NCBI GenBank assembly: GCA_006218045.1
Contig: VBWB01000037.1
Location: forward strand, 1 to 32,664
Source: Stygiobacter sp.
GTDB taxonomy: Bacteria; Pseudomonadota; Alphaproteobacteria; Rhodospirillales; Magnetospirillaceae
DNA length: 32,664 bases
Direction: 5' to 3'
Shown: in pieces, positions 6,373 to 14,107 of the stretch
Numbering within the stretch: the stretch's first letter is position 1
Layout: every line of letters starts with the position of its first letter
Position numbers and translations under genes: made by a program
Notes under the pieces: model-generated
What the model was told of the DNA's origin: nothing
Database searches by the model: none
What the model saw: the letters and a program-made list of their open reading frames with translations, nothing else

Positions 6373-8851
6373 AGCGGTAGCGCCATTCCCGCCCTGCGCT
6401 GCCGACCCGTGTCTGGTAGCGGGTCCACCCTCTCGCCTTCAGATAAGCGGTGACCCGCATCTGGTCGGCACGGGTCCAGCGGCCCGGCTCGATGCCGATG
6501 GCGTTGCGCAGCACCTCGGCCACCGACACGTCGGCCAGCGGCTCGGAGCGGGCCACCTCCACCTCGCGCCAATCGTCGTAGGCGCCGTAGCCGTAATTGA
6601 CCCGTTCCTTGTCGTAGACCAGCCAGCGGTCGATCAGGCCGTCCCAGGCGTCGGACTGGTAGCGTTCCTCCTGCTCGGCGCGAGCCATGGCGATCAGTTC
6701 GGGATCGTCCAGCCACCAGATGGCGCCCTGCCGGTACAGCGCCATCGCCTCGGCCCATAGCTGATCTCGGTCGCGGCGGAGCGCCTCCAGGTCAATCTGG
6801 CCACAGCGGATGGGCCAGAAGCGGCGATTGCCGGTCTCGTCGCGCAGGTAGGTGTCGGGATTGACGCTGCCGGCGAACACGCACTGGCGCGGCACGTCAA
6901 TAACGTAGCGCTCATAGGGCGGGCGATAGCGGTCCACCGTGCGGGTCAGGAACGACTTGATGCGGGACACCTCGGCACGGCCGATGGCGTCCAACTCGGC
7001 AATCTCGATGATCCAGACGCCGCGCATCTGCTGGGCGGCATCCTTGCTGCCGATCTCGGCCAGCTCGTCGGTGAACCAGTCGGCTCCCGCCAGGATTTTC
7101 AGGGCGGTGGATTTCTTGGCGCCCTGCGGGCCTTCCAGAATCAGCATGTGGTCGACCTTGGCGCCGGGAGCCATGATGCGGGCGATGGCCGAGATCATCC
7201 ACAGCGAACCGAACGCGCGGTTCAGGCGATTGTCGGCGGCGCCGAGATGAGTGACAGCCCAGCTTTCCAGGCGGTGAGTGCCATCCCATTGCAGGCCGGT
7301 CAGGTATTCCCGAACGAAATGGACGCGGACGTCTCGGGCGACGGCGCCGACGGAACGGGCGACAATGGCGGGGGCGACGTTGATCTCGCGGCGCTGGAGC
7401 CATTCGGCGCAGCGCACATCGTCGGCATCGGACCATGGGCGGGGGACCGGCGCCTGATCGTCCCAGGGCAACGGTCGGTTAACGATGATCTCCTGGCGGA
7501 ATTCGTCGAACACCAGCGCCCCGGCGAAAGCTTCATCGTTGGCGAGCGCGGTGATGACGTTGGCCTCGTTGCGCTCGGGCGTGCCGTCGGGGCTGGTGCG
7601 GAGCTGGCCGAACCACGCGGGGCGGACGGAGGGCATGCCGACGGGACCGGTGCGGCGACCCAGATCGCGGATCTGCTTCTCGGTCACCGACACCGGGATG
7701 CGGGTGGTGGCCTTGATGGCAACCAGCACCTGGCGCTCGGCCACCGGGTCGAGGCGAGCCTGGGCGACGTGGCCGAGCAACCGTCCGAGATCGCTCATGT
7801 CGGGTGGAAAGGTCAGCGCCAGGGCGGCGGCGTAGAGGTCGTCGAAGCCGCTGGGAGCCGCCGATGGACGATAGTCCGCGGCGACCACGCCCTTGCGCAG
7901 GTCGTCGTTGAAGTCGTCGCCGTGCAGGGGCGACACGATGGTGGATGGAATGCCCGCAGCCTTCAGCCGCTCGGCCAGAACTTGGGCGGCCTGCTGGCCG
8001 GCCTCACCGGCATCGGCGAAGATGGTGACGCGACGGATGCCTTTCGGCCATTGCCAGTCGCGCAGGTTGCCCGCCGACAGCGCCGCCCAGGTGGAAATGC
8101 CGAAGATGGCCCAGGCCGACAGCGCGGTCTCGATGCCTTCACCGATGCCGAGATGGCCGTCGGCGGGAATGGGGGCCAGGCGCACGCTGCCGCCCGCCAC
8201 CGGGCCGAGCATCTTCTTGCCCGGCGGGGCCTTGCCCGAGCCGTCGTCCAGCAGAAAGGTACGATGGATGCCGCCGGTGGGATTGCCCGCACCGTCGCGG
8301 ACGATCCCCACCAGCCCCGGCCAGCCGCGGCGGCTGTCGAAATCGGCCAGGTCGTCGTGGAACAGCAGATCCGGCGAACGGGGATCGCCGATACCGCGGT
8401 GGCGGAGATAGGTCTCGCCGACGGTACCGGCCAGCGGTTGGGCAGAGCCGATGATGCGGGCTACTTCCAGATCGTGCGTCGGCTTGGGCGTCGCTGCCCG
8501 CTGGGGAGCGGGCAGATCGAGCCGGGCCAGTCGGGCCGCTTCCTCGAACAGGTCGCGGTCGGAGAGGCCGGTGGCGTGGTGGATCAGGTCGATGGGACCG
8601 GCGCTCTCACCGGTGGCATGATCGAACCCCCAGCCCGCATGGGCACCGGCCAGATGCAGGATACAGGAGCCTTCCTTGCGTGGTGGCCGACCCGACAGGT
8701 CGGCACAACGGAGCGTGCGCCGGTCCTGGGCCAAGCGGGCGTTGGGGAAGAGTCCCGGCAGCCAGTCGGCTGCGGTGGCGGCGAGGCGGTCACGAATGTC
8801 GTCGAGGTCAAGGCGGGCCAGCGGCAGCCAGACGTCGTTGAGGTCGATCAT
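6356..8851 (-). CDS. Phage primase-helicase: Toprim-like N-terminus, VapE/VirE-family ATPase C-terminus
   Basis: The 831-residue protein combines two replication activities. The N-terminal half has a zinc-finger-like or degenerate primase start (AAADWLPGLFPNARL). A Toprim-like core follows: GIGEGIETALSAW near residues 234-246 and TIFADAGEAG near 272-281, the acidic metal-binding motifs of DnaG-type primases. The C-terminal half is a VapE/VirE-type superfamily 3-like helicase, with Walker A EGPQGAKKST near 571-580 and WIIEIAELDAIGRAEVSRIKSF as the Walker B/sensor region. Such fusions drive the initiation and unwinding of phage or satellite DNA. The ATG at 8851 overlaps the upstream helicase stop by four bases. 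Its 3' end overlaps the convergent toxin gene, so the two could interfere transcriptionally. Confidence 0.85.
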   Translation of the reverse strand: MIDLNDVWLPLARLDLDDIRDRLAATAADWLPGLFPNARLAQDRRTLRCADLSGRPPRKEGSCILHLAGAHAGWGFDHATGESAGPIDLIHHATGLSDRDLFEEAARLARLDLPAPQRAATPKPTHDLEVARIIGSAQPLAGTVGETYLRHRGIGDPRSPDLLFHDDLADFDSRRGWPGLVGIVRDGAGNPTGGIHRTFLLDDGSGKAPPGKKMLGPVAGGSVRLAPIPADGHLGIGEGIETALSAWAIFGISTWAALSAGNLRDWQWPKGIRRVTIFADAGEAGQQAAQVLAERLKAAGIPSTIVSPLHGDDFNDDLRKGVVAADYRPSAAPSGFDDLYAAALALTFPPDMSDLGRLLGHVAQARLDPVAERQVLVAIKATTRIPVSVTEKQIRDLGRRTGPVGMPSVRPAWFGQLRTSPDGTPERNEANVITALANDEAFAGALVFDEFRQEIIVNRPLPWDDQAPVPRPWSDADDVRCAEWLQRREINVAPAIVARSVGAVARDVRVHFVREYLTGLQWDGTHRLESWAVTHLGAADNRLNRAFGSLWMISAIARIMAPGAKVDHMLILEGPQGAKKSTALKILAGADWFTDELAEIGSKDAAQQMRGVWIIEIAELDAIGRAEVSRIKSFLTRTVDRYRPPYERYVIDVPRQCVFAGSVNPDTYLRDETGNRRFWPIRCGQIDLEALRRDRDQLWAEAMALYRQGAIWWLDDPELIAMARAEQEERYQSDAWDGLIDRWLVYDKERVNYGYGAYDDWREVEVARSEPLADVSVAEVLRNAIGIEPGRWTRADQMRVTAYLKARGWTRYQTRVGSAGREWRYRSTGPS

Positions 8852-10152
8852 GCAATAATCACCAGTCCGCGTTCAGCGCGGGTAATGGCGGTGTACAGCC
8901 AGCGGCGGCGGTCCTGCTCGGTGCGGCCCAGCCCGTCGTCCCAGACGATGACGTTCTCCCACTGCGACCCTTGCGCCTTGTGGCAGGTGATGGCCCAGCC
9001 GAAGGTGGCCTCGGCCAGCTTCTTCTTGTCCCGCCAGTCACGGTCATGGCGATGGGGATCGAGGGCGACATGGTCCTCGAAGTGGCCCTTGTAGAGCAGC
9101 AGACGCCCCGGCTTGCCGTCCCTGGCGGGCGTACCGACGGGGGTGCCGTCCTCGTCGGTGACCACCGCCGAGAAATACAGACTGCCCTCATCAACGATAT
9201 CAGCCAAGGACAGGAACATGCCGTTGATCAAGCCGAGGTCGTTCTGGTTCTTGAGGCAGATGATCTTCTCGTCCGGGCCGGTGGGCAGGAACGATCCGCC
9301 AAAGCCAGCGGCACGGCGCAGGGCGTTGTTGAGCTGGAAGCGGGTGGCGTTCTTGCCGCAGATCACCTGACCGCCGCGCAGGGCCTGGTAGGGGGTGACG
9401 TCGGCCATCCGCATCTTCCAGGCATGATCATCGTACTGGCCGAAGCCGATGGGCTGGCCTTCGCGGGCCATGGTGGCTAGCCGGATGATGGCGCTCTCGG
9501 CGGCTTGGCGGTGGATCTCGGTCAGCATGATGTTGGGGGCCTGTTGGGTGAAGGCGCCTTCGCCCTTGATGGGGGGCAACTGGCCGGGATCGCCCAGCAC
9601 CAGGATGGGGCGCTTAAAGCTCATCAGGTCGCGGGCCATTTCCTCGCCGACCATGGACACCTCGTCCAGCACGATCAGCTTGGCGGTGGCGGCGGGGCTG
9701 TCGGGATTGAGGGCGAAGCGCGGCTTCTTCATGTCGCGCAGCGATTGGCGCAGGGCCTCGATGGCAGCCTCGGCGGCGGTGCGGTCGAAGCCGATCAGCG
9801 CACGGGCATCGATCTCCGCCTGGACAATCCGCTTTTGGACTTCCTCGATCTCCTCGTCGGTGGCCTCAATGACGCTGTAGATCAGGCTATGGATGGTCCG
9901 CGCCGGAGTGCCCTTGCGCCGCAGCACCAGGGCGGCCTTACCGGTGAAAGTGGCGGTGACCACGCCGGGGCTGTCCTCGCTGTGGGGCGAAAGCCCGAGA
10001 TCGTCGAGGGCGAATTTCAGCACCGTCGACTTGCCGGTCCCGGCATAGCCGAACAGCCGAAACACCTGCTGTTCGTCAGTGCGGTTCTGGAACCAGTCGC
10101 GGATGACGGCGATGGCGCGGCCCTGGGTGTCGGAAGGCGTGATGTCCGTCAT
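8848..10152 (-). CDS. Dda/RecD-like superfamily 1B DNA helicase
   Basis: The 434-residue ATPase has Walker A GYAGTGKST near residues 35-43, Walker B LDEVSMV near 158-164, motif III GDPGQLPPIKGEG near 186-198, and motifs V/VI in AITCHKAQGSQWENV (about 384-398) and YTAITRAERGLVII at the C-terminus. This is the pattern of Dda and RecD2-type 5'-to-3' helicases. In a phage module it would help restart forks or strip proteins from DNA. The frame ends with a stop overlapping the primase start (8848-8851). Its own ATG overlaps the upstream nuclease stop by four bases, so three genes appear translationally coupled. Its length agrees with Dda-like proteins. Confidence 0.9.
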   Translation of the reverse strand: MTDITPSDTQGRAIAVIRDWFQNRTDEQQVFRLFGYAGTGKSTVLKFALDDLGLSPHSEDSPGVVTATFTGKAALVLRRKGTPARTIHSLIYSVIEATDEEIEEVQKRIVQAEIDARALIGFDRTAAEAAIEALRQSLRDMKKPRFALNPDSPAATAKLIVLDEVSMVGEEMARDLMSFKRPILVLGDPGQLPPIKGEGAFTQQAPNIMLTEIHRQAAESAIIRLATMAREGQPIGFGQYDDHAWKMRMADVTPYQALRGGQVICGKNATRFQLNNALRRAAGFGGSFLPTGPDEKIICLKNQNDLGLINGMFLSLADIVDEGSLYFSAVVTDEDGTPVGTPARDGKPGRLLLYKGHFEDHVALDPHRHDRDWRDKKKLAEATFGWAITCHKAQGSQWENVIVWDDGLGRTEQDRRRWLYTAITRAERGLVIIA

Positions 10153-10946
10153 CGGCGCGTCCCCCAGCAGTGGTCCTGCCAGGCGCAGGGAGAATGCCAG
10201 CCGCCTGCCGTCTTGCCGCCGCGGCAGACGACCGAGGTCCGCTCCGCCGCAGCGCGGGGCAGCAATTCATGAGCGTCGCTGGCCAGCACCACCTGGAAGG
10301 CACGGTCGCTCATGGTCTGGGCCAGGGCCGCGTCGAACGGCACCAACTCGCAGTGGATTTCCCAGGTGTCACGGTTGAGCGCCGTGAACAGCGCCGGAGC
10401 GGGCAAATCCATATACGCCTGATAGAGCGCGATCTGGGCGGCATAGACCGGCTTGGACAGCACCACGCCACGCTTGACCACGTCCTTCCACGAGGACACG
10501 CCCAACGCCTTGTTCTCCCACAGCGCCGGGTATTCCATGTCCACCGGCCCGCCGACCAGGCAGCCGTCGATGTGGCCCTTGAAGCGGCCGTTCAGCAACG
10601 AGAACCCGAATTGCCGCCCGTCGCGGCGCTCAGTGCGCAGATTGAAGCCGGCCGATCTCAACCAAGCCGCCACCACGTCCTCGCCGCGATGGCCGGCCTC
10701 GAAGATGCGTAAGGTGGATGGCTCGAAATCCCGCCCTTCATCTTTCGGCACGGCGAGATAGTCGTACTGGATCTGGCGCAAACACTCCCGCCCGATGCCG
10801 GAGGTGCTGACGTACTGGCGGGCCGCCTGGGAGCGGTTGCGGGCGACCAGTGCGGCATCGATGGCGTTGTTTACCGCCATGGTGATGCCGGGATCGCGAG
10901 CAGGCCCTTGGTACTGGCAGCCGGAACCGTGGTTGAGATCGAGCAT
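10149..10946 (-). CDS. PD-(D/E)XK nuclease, Cas4/AddB-like with probable 4Fe-4S cluster
   Basis: The 265-residue protein shows a RecB-type nuclease core. Glu83 and the HRGE at 86-89 lead into HID at 126-128 (Asp127) and ENK at 144-146 (Glu144, Lys146). The motif QIALYQAYM at 171-179 then resembles the QxxxY motif of Cas4/AddB enzymes. Four cysteines fit an iron-sulphur cluster: Cys55 before the core and Cys241, Cys254 and Cys260 in the C-terminal tail. It probably digests DNA ends for recombination-dependent replication. I chose the ATG at 10946; an upstream in-frame extension to 11054 overlaps the neighbour. It is coupled to the helicase gene by a four-base overlap. No cas genes or CRISPR array are present, so a replication role is more likely than adaptation. 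Confidence 0.75.
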   Translation of the reverse strand: MLDLNHGSGCQYQGPARDPGITMAVNNAIDAALVARNRSQAARQYVSTSGIGRECLRQIQYDYLAVPKDEGRDFEPSTLRIFEAGHRGEDVVAAWLRSAGFNLRTERRDGRQFGFSLLNGRFKGHIDGCLVGGPVDMEYPALWENKALGVSSWKDVVKRGVVLSKPVYAAQIALYQAYMDLPAPALFTALNRDTWEIHCELVPFDAALAQTMSDRAFQVVLASDAHELLPRAAAERTSVVCRGGKTAGGWHSPCAWQDHCWGTRR

Positions 10947-10956
10947 GATGGCGGCC

Positions 10957-11328
10957 TCAGAACGGGATGGGATCGTCGAAGGCGGTGCCGTGCCGTTCCT
11001 TGACGCCCGCCTGCCGCTGCATGGACTCGACGTAGCCGGTGATTGCGGCCTCAATCAGCCGGTCGATGTCCTCGGCCGAACGGTGGAAGAAATGCTCCAT
11101 CAGGCCCAGCGCCGTTAGCGCCTCCGCGAAGAGCGGGCGGGCGTCCTTGATGGCCTGGGTTTCGCGGGCGGTTTTGTCGATCATGCCGTTGCTCCGTCGG
11201 GCGATCTCGGCGCCTGCCTGCTGGCAGGGCATCGAGCAGAACCCGTAATGGGGATAGAGGTCGTGGCGCAGCTGGTGGACGTAGCCGAAGCCCCGGGCTT
11301 CCCGCCCGCACACCGCGCATTGCGTCAG
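10957..11328 (-). CDS. DUF6511-like phage zinc-ribbon protein
   Basis: About 123 residues. A Cys4 zinc-binding unit, CAVCGREARGFGYVHQL followed by FCSMPCQ, opens the protein. A helical C-terminal region with MIDKTARETQAIKDARP and AEALTALGLMEHFFHR follows. This matches what I recall of DUF6511 proteins of alphaproteobacterial phages. The start is uncertain: no ATG or GTG lies in a plausible place. I placed it at a CTG (11328-11326) that overlaps the TGA stop of the upstream gene, by analogy with the coupled ATGA overlaps elsewhere in this operon. An in-frame ATG lies about 110 bases further upstream but would overlap the neighbour heavily. Function unknown; the zinc ribbon suggests nucleic-acid binding. 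Confidence 0.65.
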   Translation of the reverse strand: MTQCAVCGREARGFGYVHQLRHDLYPHYGFCSMPCQQAGAEIARRSNGMIDKTARETQAIKDARPLFAEALTALGLMEHFFHRSAEDIDRLIEAAITGYVESMQRQAGVKERHGTAFDDPIPF

Positions 11329-11552
11329 CCCAGCAAGAACCGGGTCAGATCCGGGTGTTCGCCCGGTTCGTCCTGGATCCGCGAGCAGCCCAGCACCACG
11401 AAGCTGCTGATGGCCGCCTGGGCCATGGCCTCTAGCTCCCATAGGGTGAGAGCCCTTATGGGCTGGTGCAGTCTTCCGCGGGCTTCGAGCCATTCACCGA
11501 TCGCCTTTGCCGCCTGGCGCGTCACATGCGCCTGCCATTCATCGTCCGTCAT
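11325..11552 (-). CDS. Small hypothetical phage protein (75 aa)
   Basis: The 75-residue product starts MTDDEWQAHVTRQAAKAIGE and continues with a helical, slightly acidic sequence ending in HPDLTRFLLG. No family is recognised. It is supported by position: it fills the space between the ssDNA-binding candidate and the zinc-ribbon gene in the same orientation, and its stop overlaps the likely start of the next gene. Its amino-acid composition is balanced and not the Arg/Pro/Ala-rich type of antisense shadow frames in this high-GC DNA. Function unknown. Confidence 0.55.
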   Translation of the reverse strand: MTDDEWQAHVTRQAAKAIGEWLEARGRLHQPIRALTLWELEAMAQAAISSFVVLGCSRIQDEPGEHPDLTRFLLG

Positions 11553-11591
11553 GGGGGGAGCCGCCCGCCGGGGAAACGGGCGGCATCTCCG

Positions 11592-12329
11592 TCAGCCGTT
11601 GAGCCAGGCCGGGCCGGCACCCGAGGGCTGGGACTGGGCGGCAGGTTGCTGCTGCGCGGGGGGCTGCTGGGTCCACGGCACACCCGATTGCTGCTGCGGC
11701 GCCTGCGCCGGAGCGGCATCGGTGGCCCAGGCCGGAGCGTTCTGTCCGGCGCCGGCATTGGCCGGCTTGCGCGGCTTGGCGTTGACGGGATCCGGCTCCA
11801 CCGCCTCGCCCTTCATCACCGGCTCGTACTGCGGCTCGCCTGGCAGCACCACATTGGCCAGACGGTTCTGGTCGCGGTACTTGGGATCGCTGGCCGGCTC
11901 GATCATGATGCGCGCGGCGAAGGTGATGCCGTCCAGCTGCTTCAGGCCCTGCAAGACCCGCTTGGCCTTGGCGGCGTCGCTCATGTCCTTGGGGTTCAGG
12001 CCGAGCGCGCTGTCGACCATGGCGCGGAACGACGCCTTCGAGATGTTCCAGCCCTTGGATTGGCCCTTGTCGTCCAGCTTGCCGCCTGCCACGGTAAAGT
12101 TCTGCCAGAACTTGCGGCGCACGAACGGCCCCTCGACCACGGTGAATTCGCAGTCGAGCATCTTGGCGTCGCTCTCGGATGCGGCCTTCAGCAGCCCGGC
12201 ATCCATGGGCACCGAGCCGTTGACCCCGCCGGGGCGGATGGTCATGCGGATCTTGGCGAAGGTGCCGTCGGGGATCAGGTCGCCCGAGGGCATCATCTGC
12301 GGCTGGGCGTCATTGAAGTCGAAAGACAT
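11592..12329 (-). CDS. Phage ssDNA-binding-like protein, DUF669-like
   Basis: The 245-residue protein starts MSFDFNDAQPQMMPSGDLIP and has a beta-rich core to about residue 170, with EFTVVEGPFVRRKFWQNFTV and a SDPKYRDQNRLANVVLPG segment. A low-complexity tail of Gln, Pro and Ala follows and ends in PAWLNG. The core with 'G.F.KIRMTIRPGG' and 'RRKFWQNF' resembles DUF669 phage proteins, which are adjacent to RecA-like ATPases and replication genes and are thought to bind ssDNA. The tail resembles the flexible C-terminal tails of SSB proteins, though it lacks the usual acidic tip. It sits 18 bases downstream of the RecA-like ATPase gene, the usual pairing. A ribosome-binding GAGGAGAC lies just upstream of the ATG. 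Confidence 0.65.
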   Translation of the reverse strand: MSFDFNDAQPQMMPSGDLIPDGTFAKIRMTIRPGGVNGSVPMDAGLLKAASESDAKMLDCEFTVVEGPFVRRKFWQNFTVAGGKLDDKGQSKGWNISKASFRAMVDSALGLNPKDMSDAAKAKRVLQGLKQLDGITFAARIMIEPASDPKYRDQNRLANVVLPGEPQYEPVMKGEAVEPDPVNAKPRKPANAGAGQNAPAWATDAAPAQAPQQQSGVPWTQQPPAQQQPAAQSQPSGAGPAWLNG

Positions 12330-12347
12330 GGCGAAAGTCTCCTCGGG

Positions 12348-13151
12348 TCAGGCGGGAATGCGGTTGATCTTGGAAAGCAGGGCGCCCAGATCGGGCGGCT
12401 CGGTCACGTCCAGGCGGCCGGAACGGTCCTTGGCGGGCAGGCCGTAGGGATTGCCGGAGCGGCAGACCAGGCGCCGCTCGGCGGCCTTTTCGTCCAGCAG
12501 CCAGTGGCCCTCGGCGTCCTTGGAGAACAGGTGCATGGAGATGACCTGATCGACGATGCCGGGCAGTTCGCGCCCCGCCTTCGATCCCTCCATCTGCGGC
12601 TGCCAGGTGGAGGCGTTGAACTCGTCGGTGACCTTCTCCAGCACACCGACGAAGATCACCGTCTTGCCCGGCGCATGCTGCAGGTGCTTCAGGGCCTGGA
12701 TCACTTCGCGCCCGAGCAGGCCATAGGCGCCGCGCACGTCGGGCTTGCCGGTGCGGTCGGAAAAGGCTTCCGGCTGCTGCTTGGCGAAGGCCATGGCCTG
12801 GCGGGTGAGATCGGTGATGGAATCGACGAACACCACCGGCATGGAGGCCAGGAACTCCTCGACCCCGGTCCCAGCATAGAGCGAGCGCACATGCTGGTGG
12901 TGCTGGGCGCTGTAATAGGCGTTGGGATCAACCGCCGGATCGGGGCCGCCGATCAGCACGGCGAGATCGCGGAAATCGCCGAAACTGCGCACCGGGATGC
13001 TGGCGCCGGGCCATTCCTGCACCGACTTCATGCCGGCCTCCAGGTCCAGGCAGACGGTCTGGGCGGGCGGCAGGGTCTTCAGCAGCGACGTCTTTCCGAC
13101 GCCGGGCGGTCCGAAGATGGCCACCGAGGTCTTGTTGCCGGCGGCGGACAG
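12348..13151 (-). CDS. RecA-like phage ATPase (AAA_24 type), uncertain start
   Basis: Walker A is FGPPGVGKTS, a few residues from the N-terminus, and the Walker B-like strand is PVVFVDSITDL. TVIFVGVLEK and GIVDQVISMHLF follow as later core strands. This is the layout of RecA-like ATPases next to DUF669 proteins, probably acting in strand annealing or loading. The start is unclear: there is no ATG between the stop of the upstream gene (13244) and Walker A. I placed it at CTG 13151-13149 (267 residues). A GTG at 13124 would begin only four residues before the P-loop. The frame is open far upstream to 13832, but that part overlaps the neighbouring gene in another frame. Confidence 0.75.
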   Translation of the reverse strand: MSAAGNKTSVAIFGPPGVGKTSLLKTLPPAQTVCLDLEAGMKSVQEWPGASIPVRSFGDFRDLAVLIGGPDPAVDPNAYYSAQHHQHVRSLYAGTGVEEFLASMPVVFVDSITDLTRQAMAFAKQQPEAFSDRTGKPDVRGAYGLLGREVIQALKHLQHAPGKTVIFVGVLEKVTDEFNASTWQPQMEGSKAGRELPGIVDQVISMHLFSKDAEGHWLLDEKAAERRLVCRSGNPYGLPAKDRSGRLDVTEPPDLGALLSKINRIPA

Positions 13152-13243
13152 GCGCTCGTCGGCGGTGATGGGACGGCGGGGCGTTGACCGGGCGCCGGAG
13201 GGGAACCTGCCCGCCCTTTCGGAACGGGCCGCCCCGCCGTGTC

Positions 13244-13723
13244 TCAGGGGCTGGCGGGCTTGAGCACGAAGGTCGGCTTGCCGGTCTTGACCGTGCGGGC
13301 CGCCTCGAAAGCGGTGCGGATGTGAACGGGCCAAGCGCCGTATTTGCGTTCCGAGACCTTGAAGGAGGTCTCGACGTACTCGCCCGGCTCGCCACCGCCC
13401 GTGCGGATGCGCTCGACGATGGCCGCCAGCTGCGTCTGGTCCCACTCGACCTTCTTGGACAAATCGGCCACCACGGTAACGGCGCCGTCGTCGAAGCGAA
13501 CGGTGCCGGTGTCCTTGCCTTCCACGCGGCGGTGTTCCGCCGCCAGGGCGCCGTATTTGCGGTCCAGGGCGCCGTCGAGCCAGTCCTTGGTGGTCTTGGC
13601 GCGGCGCAGGTTCTCCTCGGCTTCTTCCTGCAACAGCACGAGGGTCTCGCCGGACAGGGCGACGATCTCGCCGATGGGCATGCGGGCCAGGTCGGCCAGG
13701 CTGGGGCGGTTGGGAATGCTCAT
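13244..13723 (-). CDS. Hypothetical phage protein (159 aa)
   Basis: The 159-residue product starts MSIPNRPSLADLARMPIGEI. It has a long predicted coiled-coil-like helix (ETLVLLQEEAEENLRRAKTT, about residues 22-70). A compact C-terminal part follows with VEWDQTQLAAIVERIRTGGG and KYGAWPVHIRTAFEAAR, and it ends in PTFVLKPASP. I do not recognise the family, though similar proteins sit in the same place, between a small helix-turn-helix gene and a RecA-like ATPase, in other phage modules as far as I recall. The start overlaps the stop of the helix-turn-helix gene by four bases. It could be a recombination accessory factor; nothing proves this. Confidence 0.55.
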   Translation of the reverse strand: MSIPNRPSLADLARMPIGEIVALSGETLVLLQEEAEENLRRAKTTKDWLDGALDRKYGALAAEHRRVEGKDTGTVRFDDGAVTVVADLSKKVEWDQTQLAAIVERIRTGGGEPGEYVETSFKVSERKYGAWPVHIRTAFEAARTVKTGKPTFVLKPASP

Positions 13724-13950
13724 CGCGCCGCCTCCATCGACACGCCAGCCGACGCCGACGGCATGGGGAGCGTGGAACTGTGGGTGCGCTCGACTTCGTA
13801 AGCCTCGACGTCCTCCAGCCGGTACACCACACGGCCGCCGATCTTCAGGTAGCGCGGCCCCTGGCCCAGCCAGCGCCAGCGTTCTAGCGTGCGCGGGCTG
13901 ATGCTCCAGCGGCGGGACAGTTCGATCTGGTTCAGGTGTTTGACAATCAT
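13720..13950 (-). CDS. AlpA/excisionase-like helix-turn-helix protein
   Basis: The 76-residue protein starts MIVKHLNQIELSRRWSISPR and contains a winged helix-turn-helix of the MerR/AlpA/excisionase kind: LSRRWSISPRTLERWRWLG followed by the wing GPRYLKIGGRVVYRLEDVEAYE. Such small proteins act as excisionases or transcriptional switches in prophages and often lead the early operon, as here. AAGGAT lies just upstream of the ATG. The following gene overlaps the stop by four bases. Which operator it binds cannot be read from the sequence; the GTTGGTGAC and GGAAAC arrays in the same module are candidates. Confidence 0.75.
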   Translation of the reverse strand: MIVKHLNQIELSRRWSISPRTLERWRWLGQGPRYLKIGGRVVYRLEDVEAYEVERTHSSTLPMPSASAGVSMEAAR

Positions 13951-13989
13951 TACCGTATCCTTCCGGTCGGTGCGAAAACCTGCGGGAAG

Positions 13990-14047
13990 GATGGCTGGGG
14001 GCGAGGTAGGAGCCGGGAAGGAGGAAGGGAGGAACGGAGGGAGGAAT
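13990..14047 (+). repeat. Polypurine tract with repeated GGAGG units
   Basis: The plus strand is nearly all purine here, with several GGAGG/GGGAGG units in close succession (for example GGGAAGGAGGAAGGGAGGAA). It lies between the terminator of the unknown gene pair and the start of the early phage operon, so on the operon's own strand it is a polypyrimidine leader. It could form triplex or G-quadruplex structure. No gene fits. Confidence 0.5.
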
Positions 14048-14060
14048 GCCGTTCAGGCAC

Positions 14061-14083
14061 AAAAAAAGCCGCCCGAAGGCGGC
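14061..14083 (-). terminator. Rho-independent terminator of the two-gene unknown unit
   Basis: On the minus strand GCCGCC-TTCG-GGCGGC forms a perfect GC-rich hairpin with a UUCG tetraloop, directly followed by seven U residues. It lies 25 bases past the stop of the gene ending at 14108. This is the clearest terminator in the window and separates that unit from the phage operon. Confidence 0.9.
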
Positions 14084-14107
14084 CGATACGAGTCCGATGC
14101 GCTCAAA

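Noticed and set aside
7148-9094. 648-residue plus-strand open frame opposite the primase-helicase
   Set aside because: The minus-strand protein has Walker and Toprim motifs over the same bases; the plus frame is Gly/Ala/Arg-rich without a domain.
10149-10946. Cas4-like nuclease taken as evidence of a CRISPR-Cas system
   Set aside because: No cas1, cas2 or repeat-spacer array is seen; neighbours are phage replication genes.
11248-13187. Two long plus-strand frames opposite the ssDNA-binding and RecA-like genes
   Set aside because: Low-complexity shadow composition, and overlap with each other and with supported genes.
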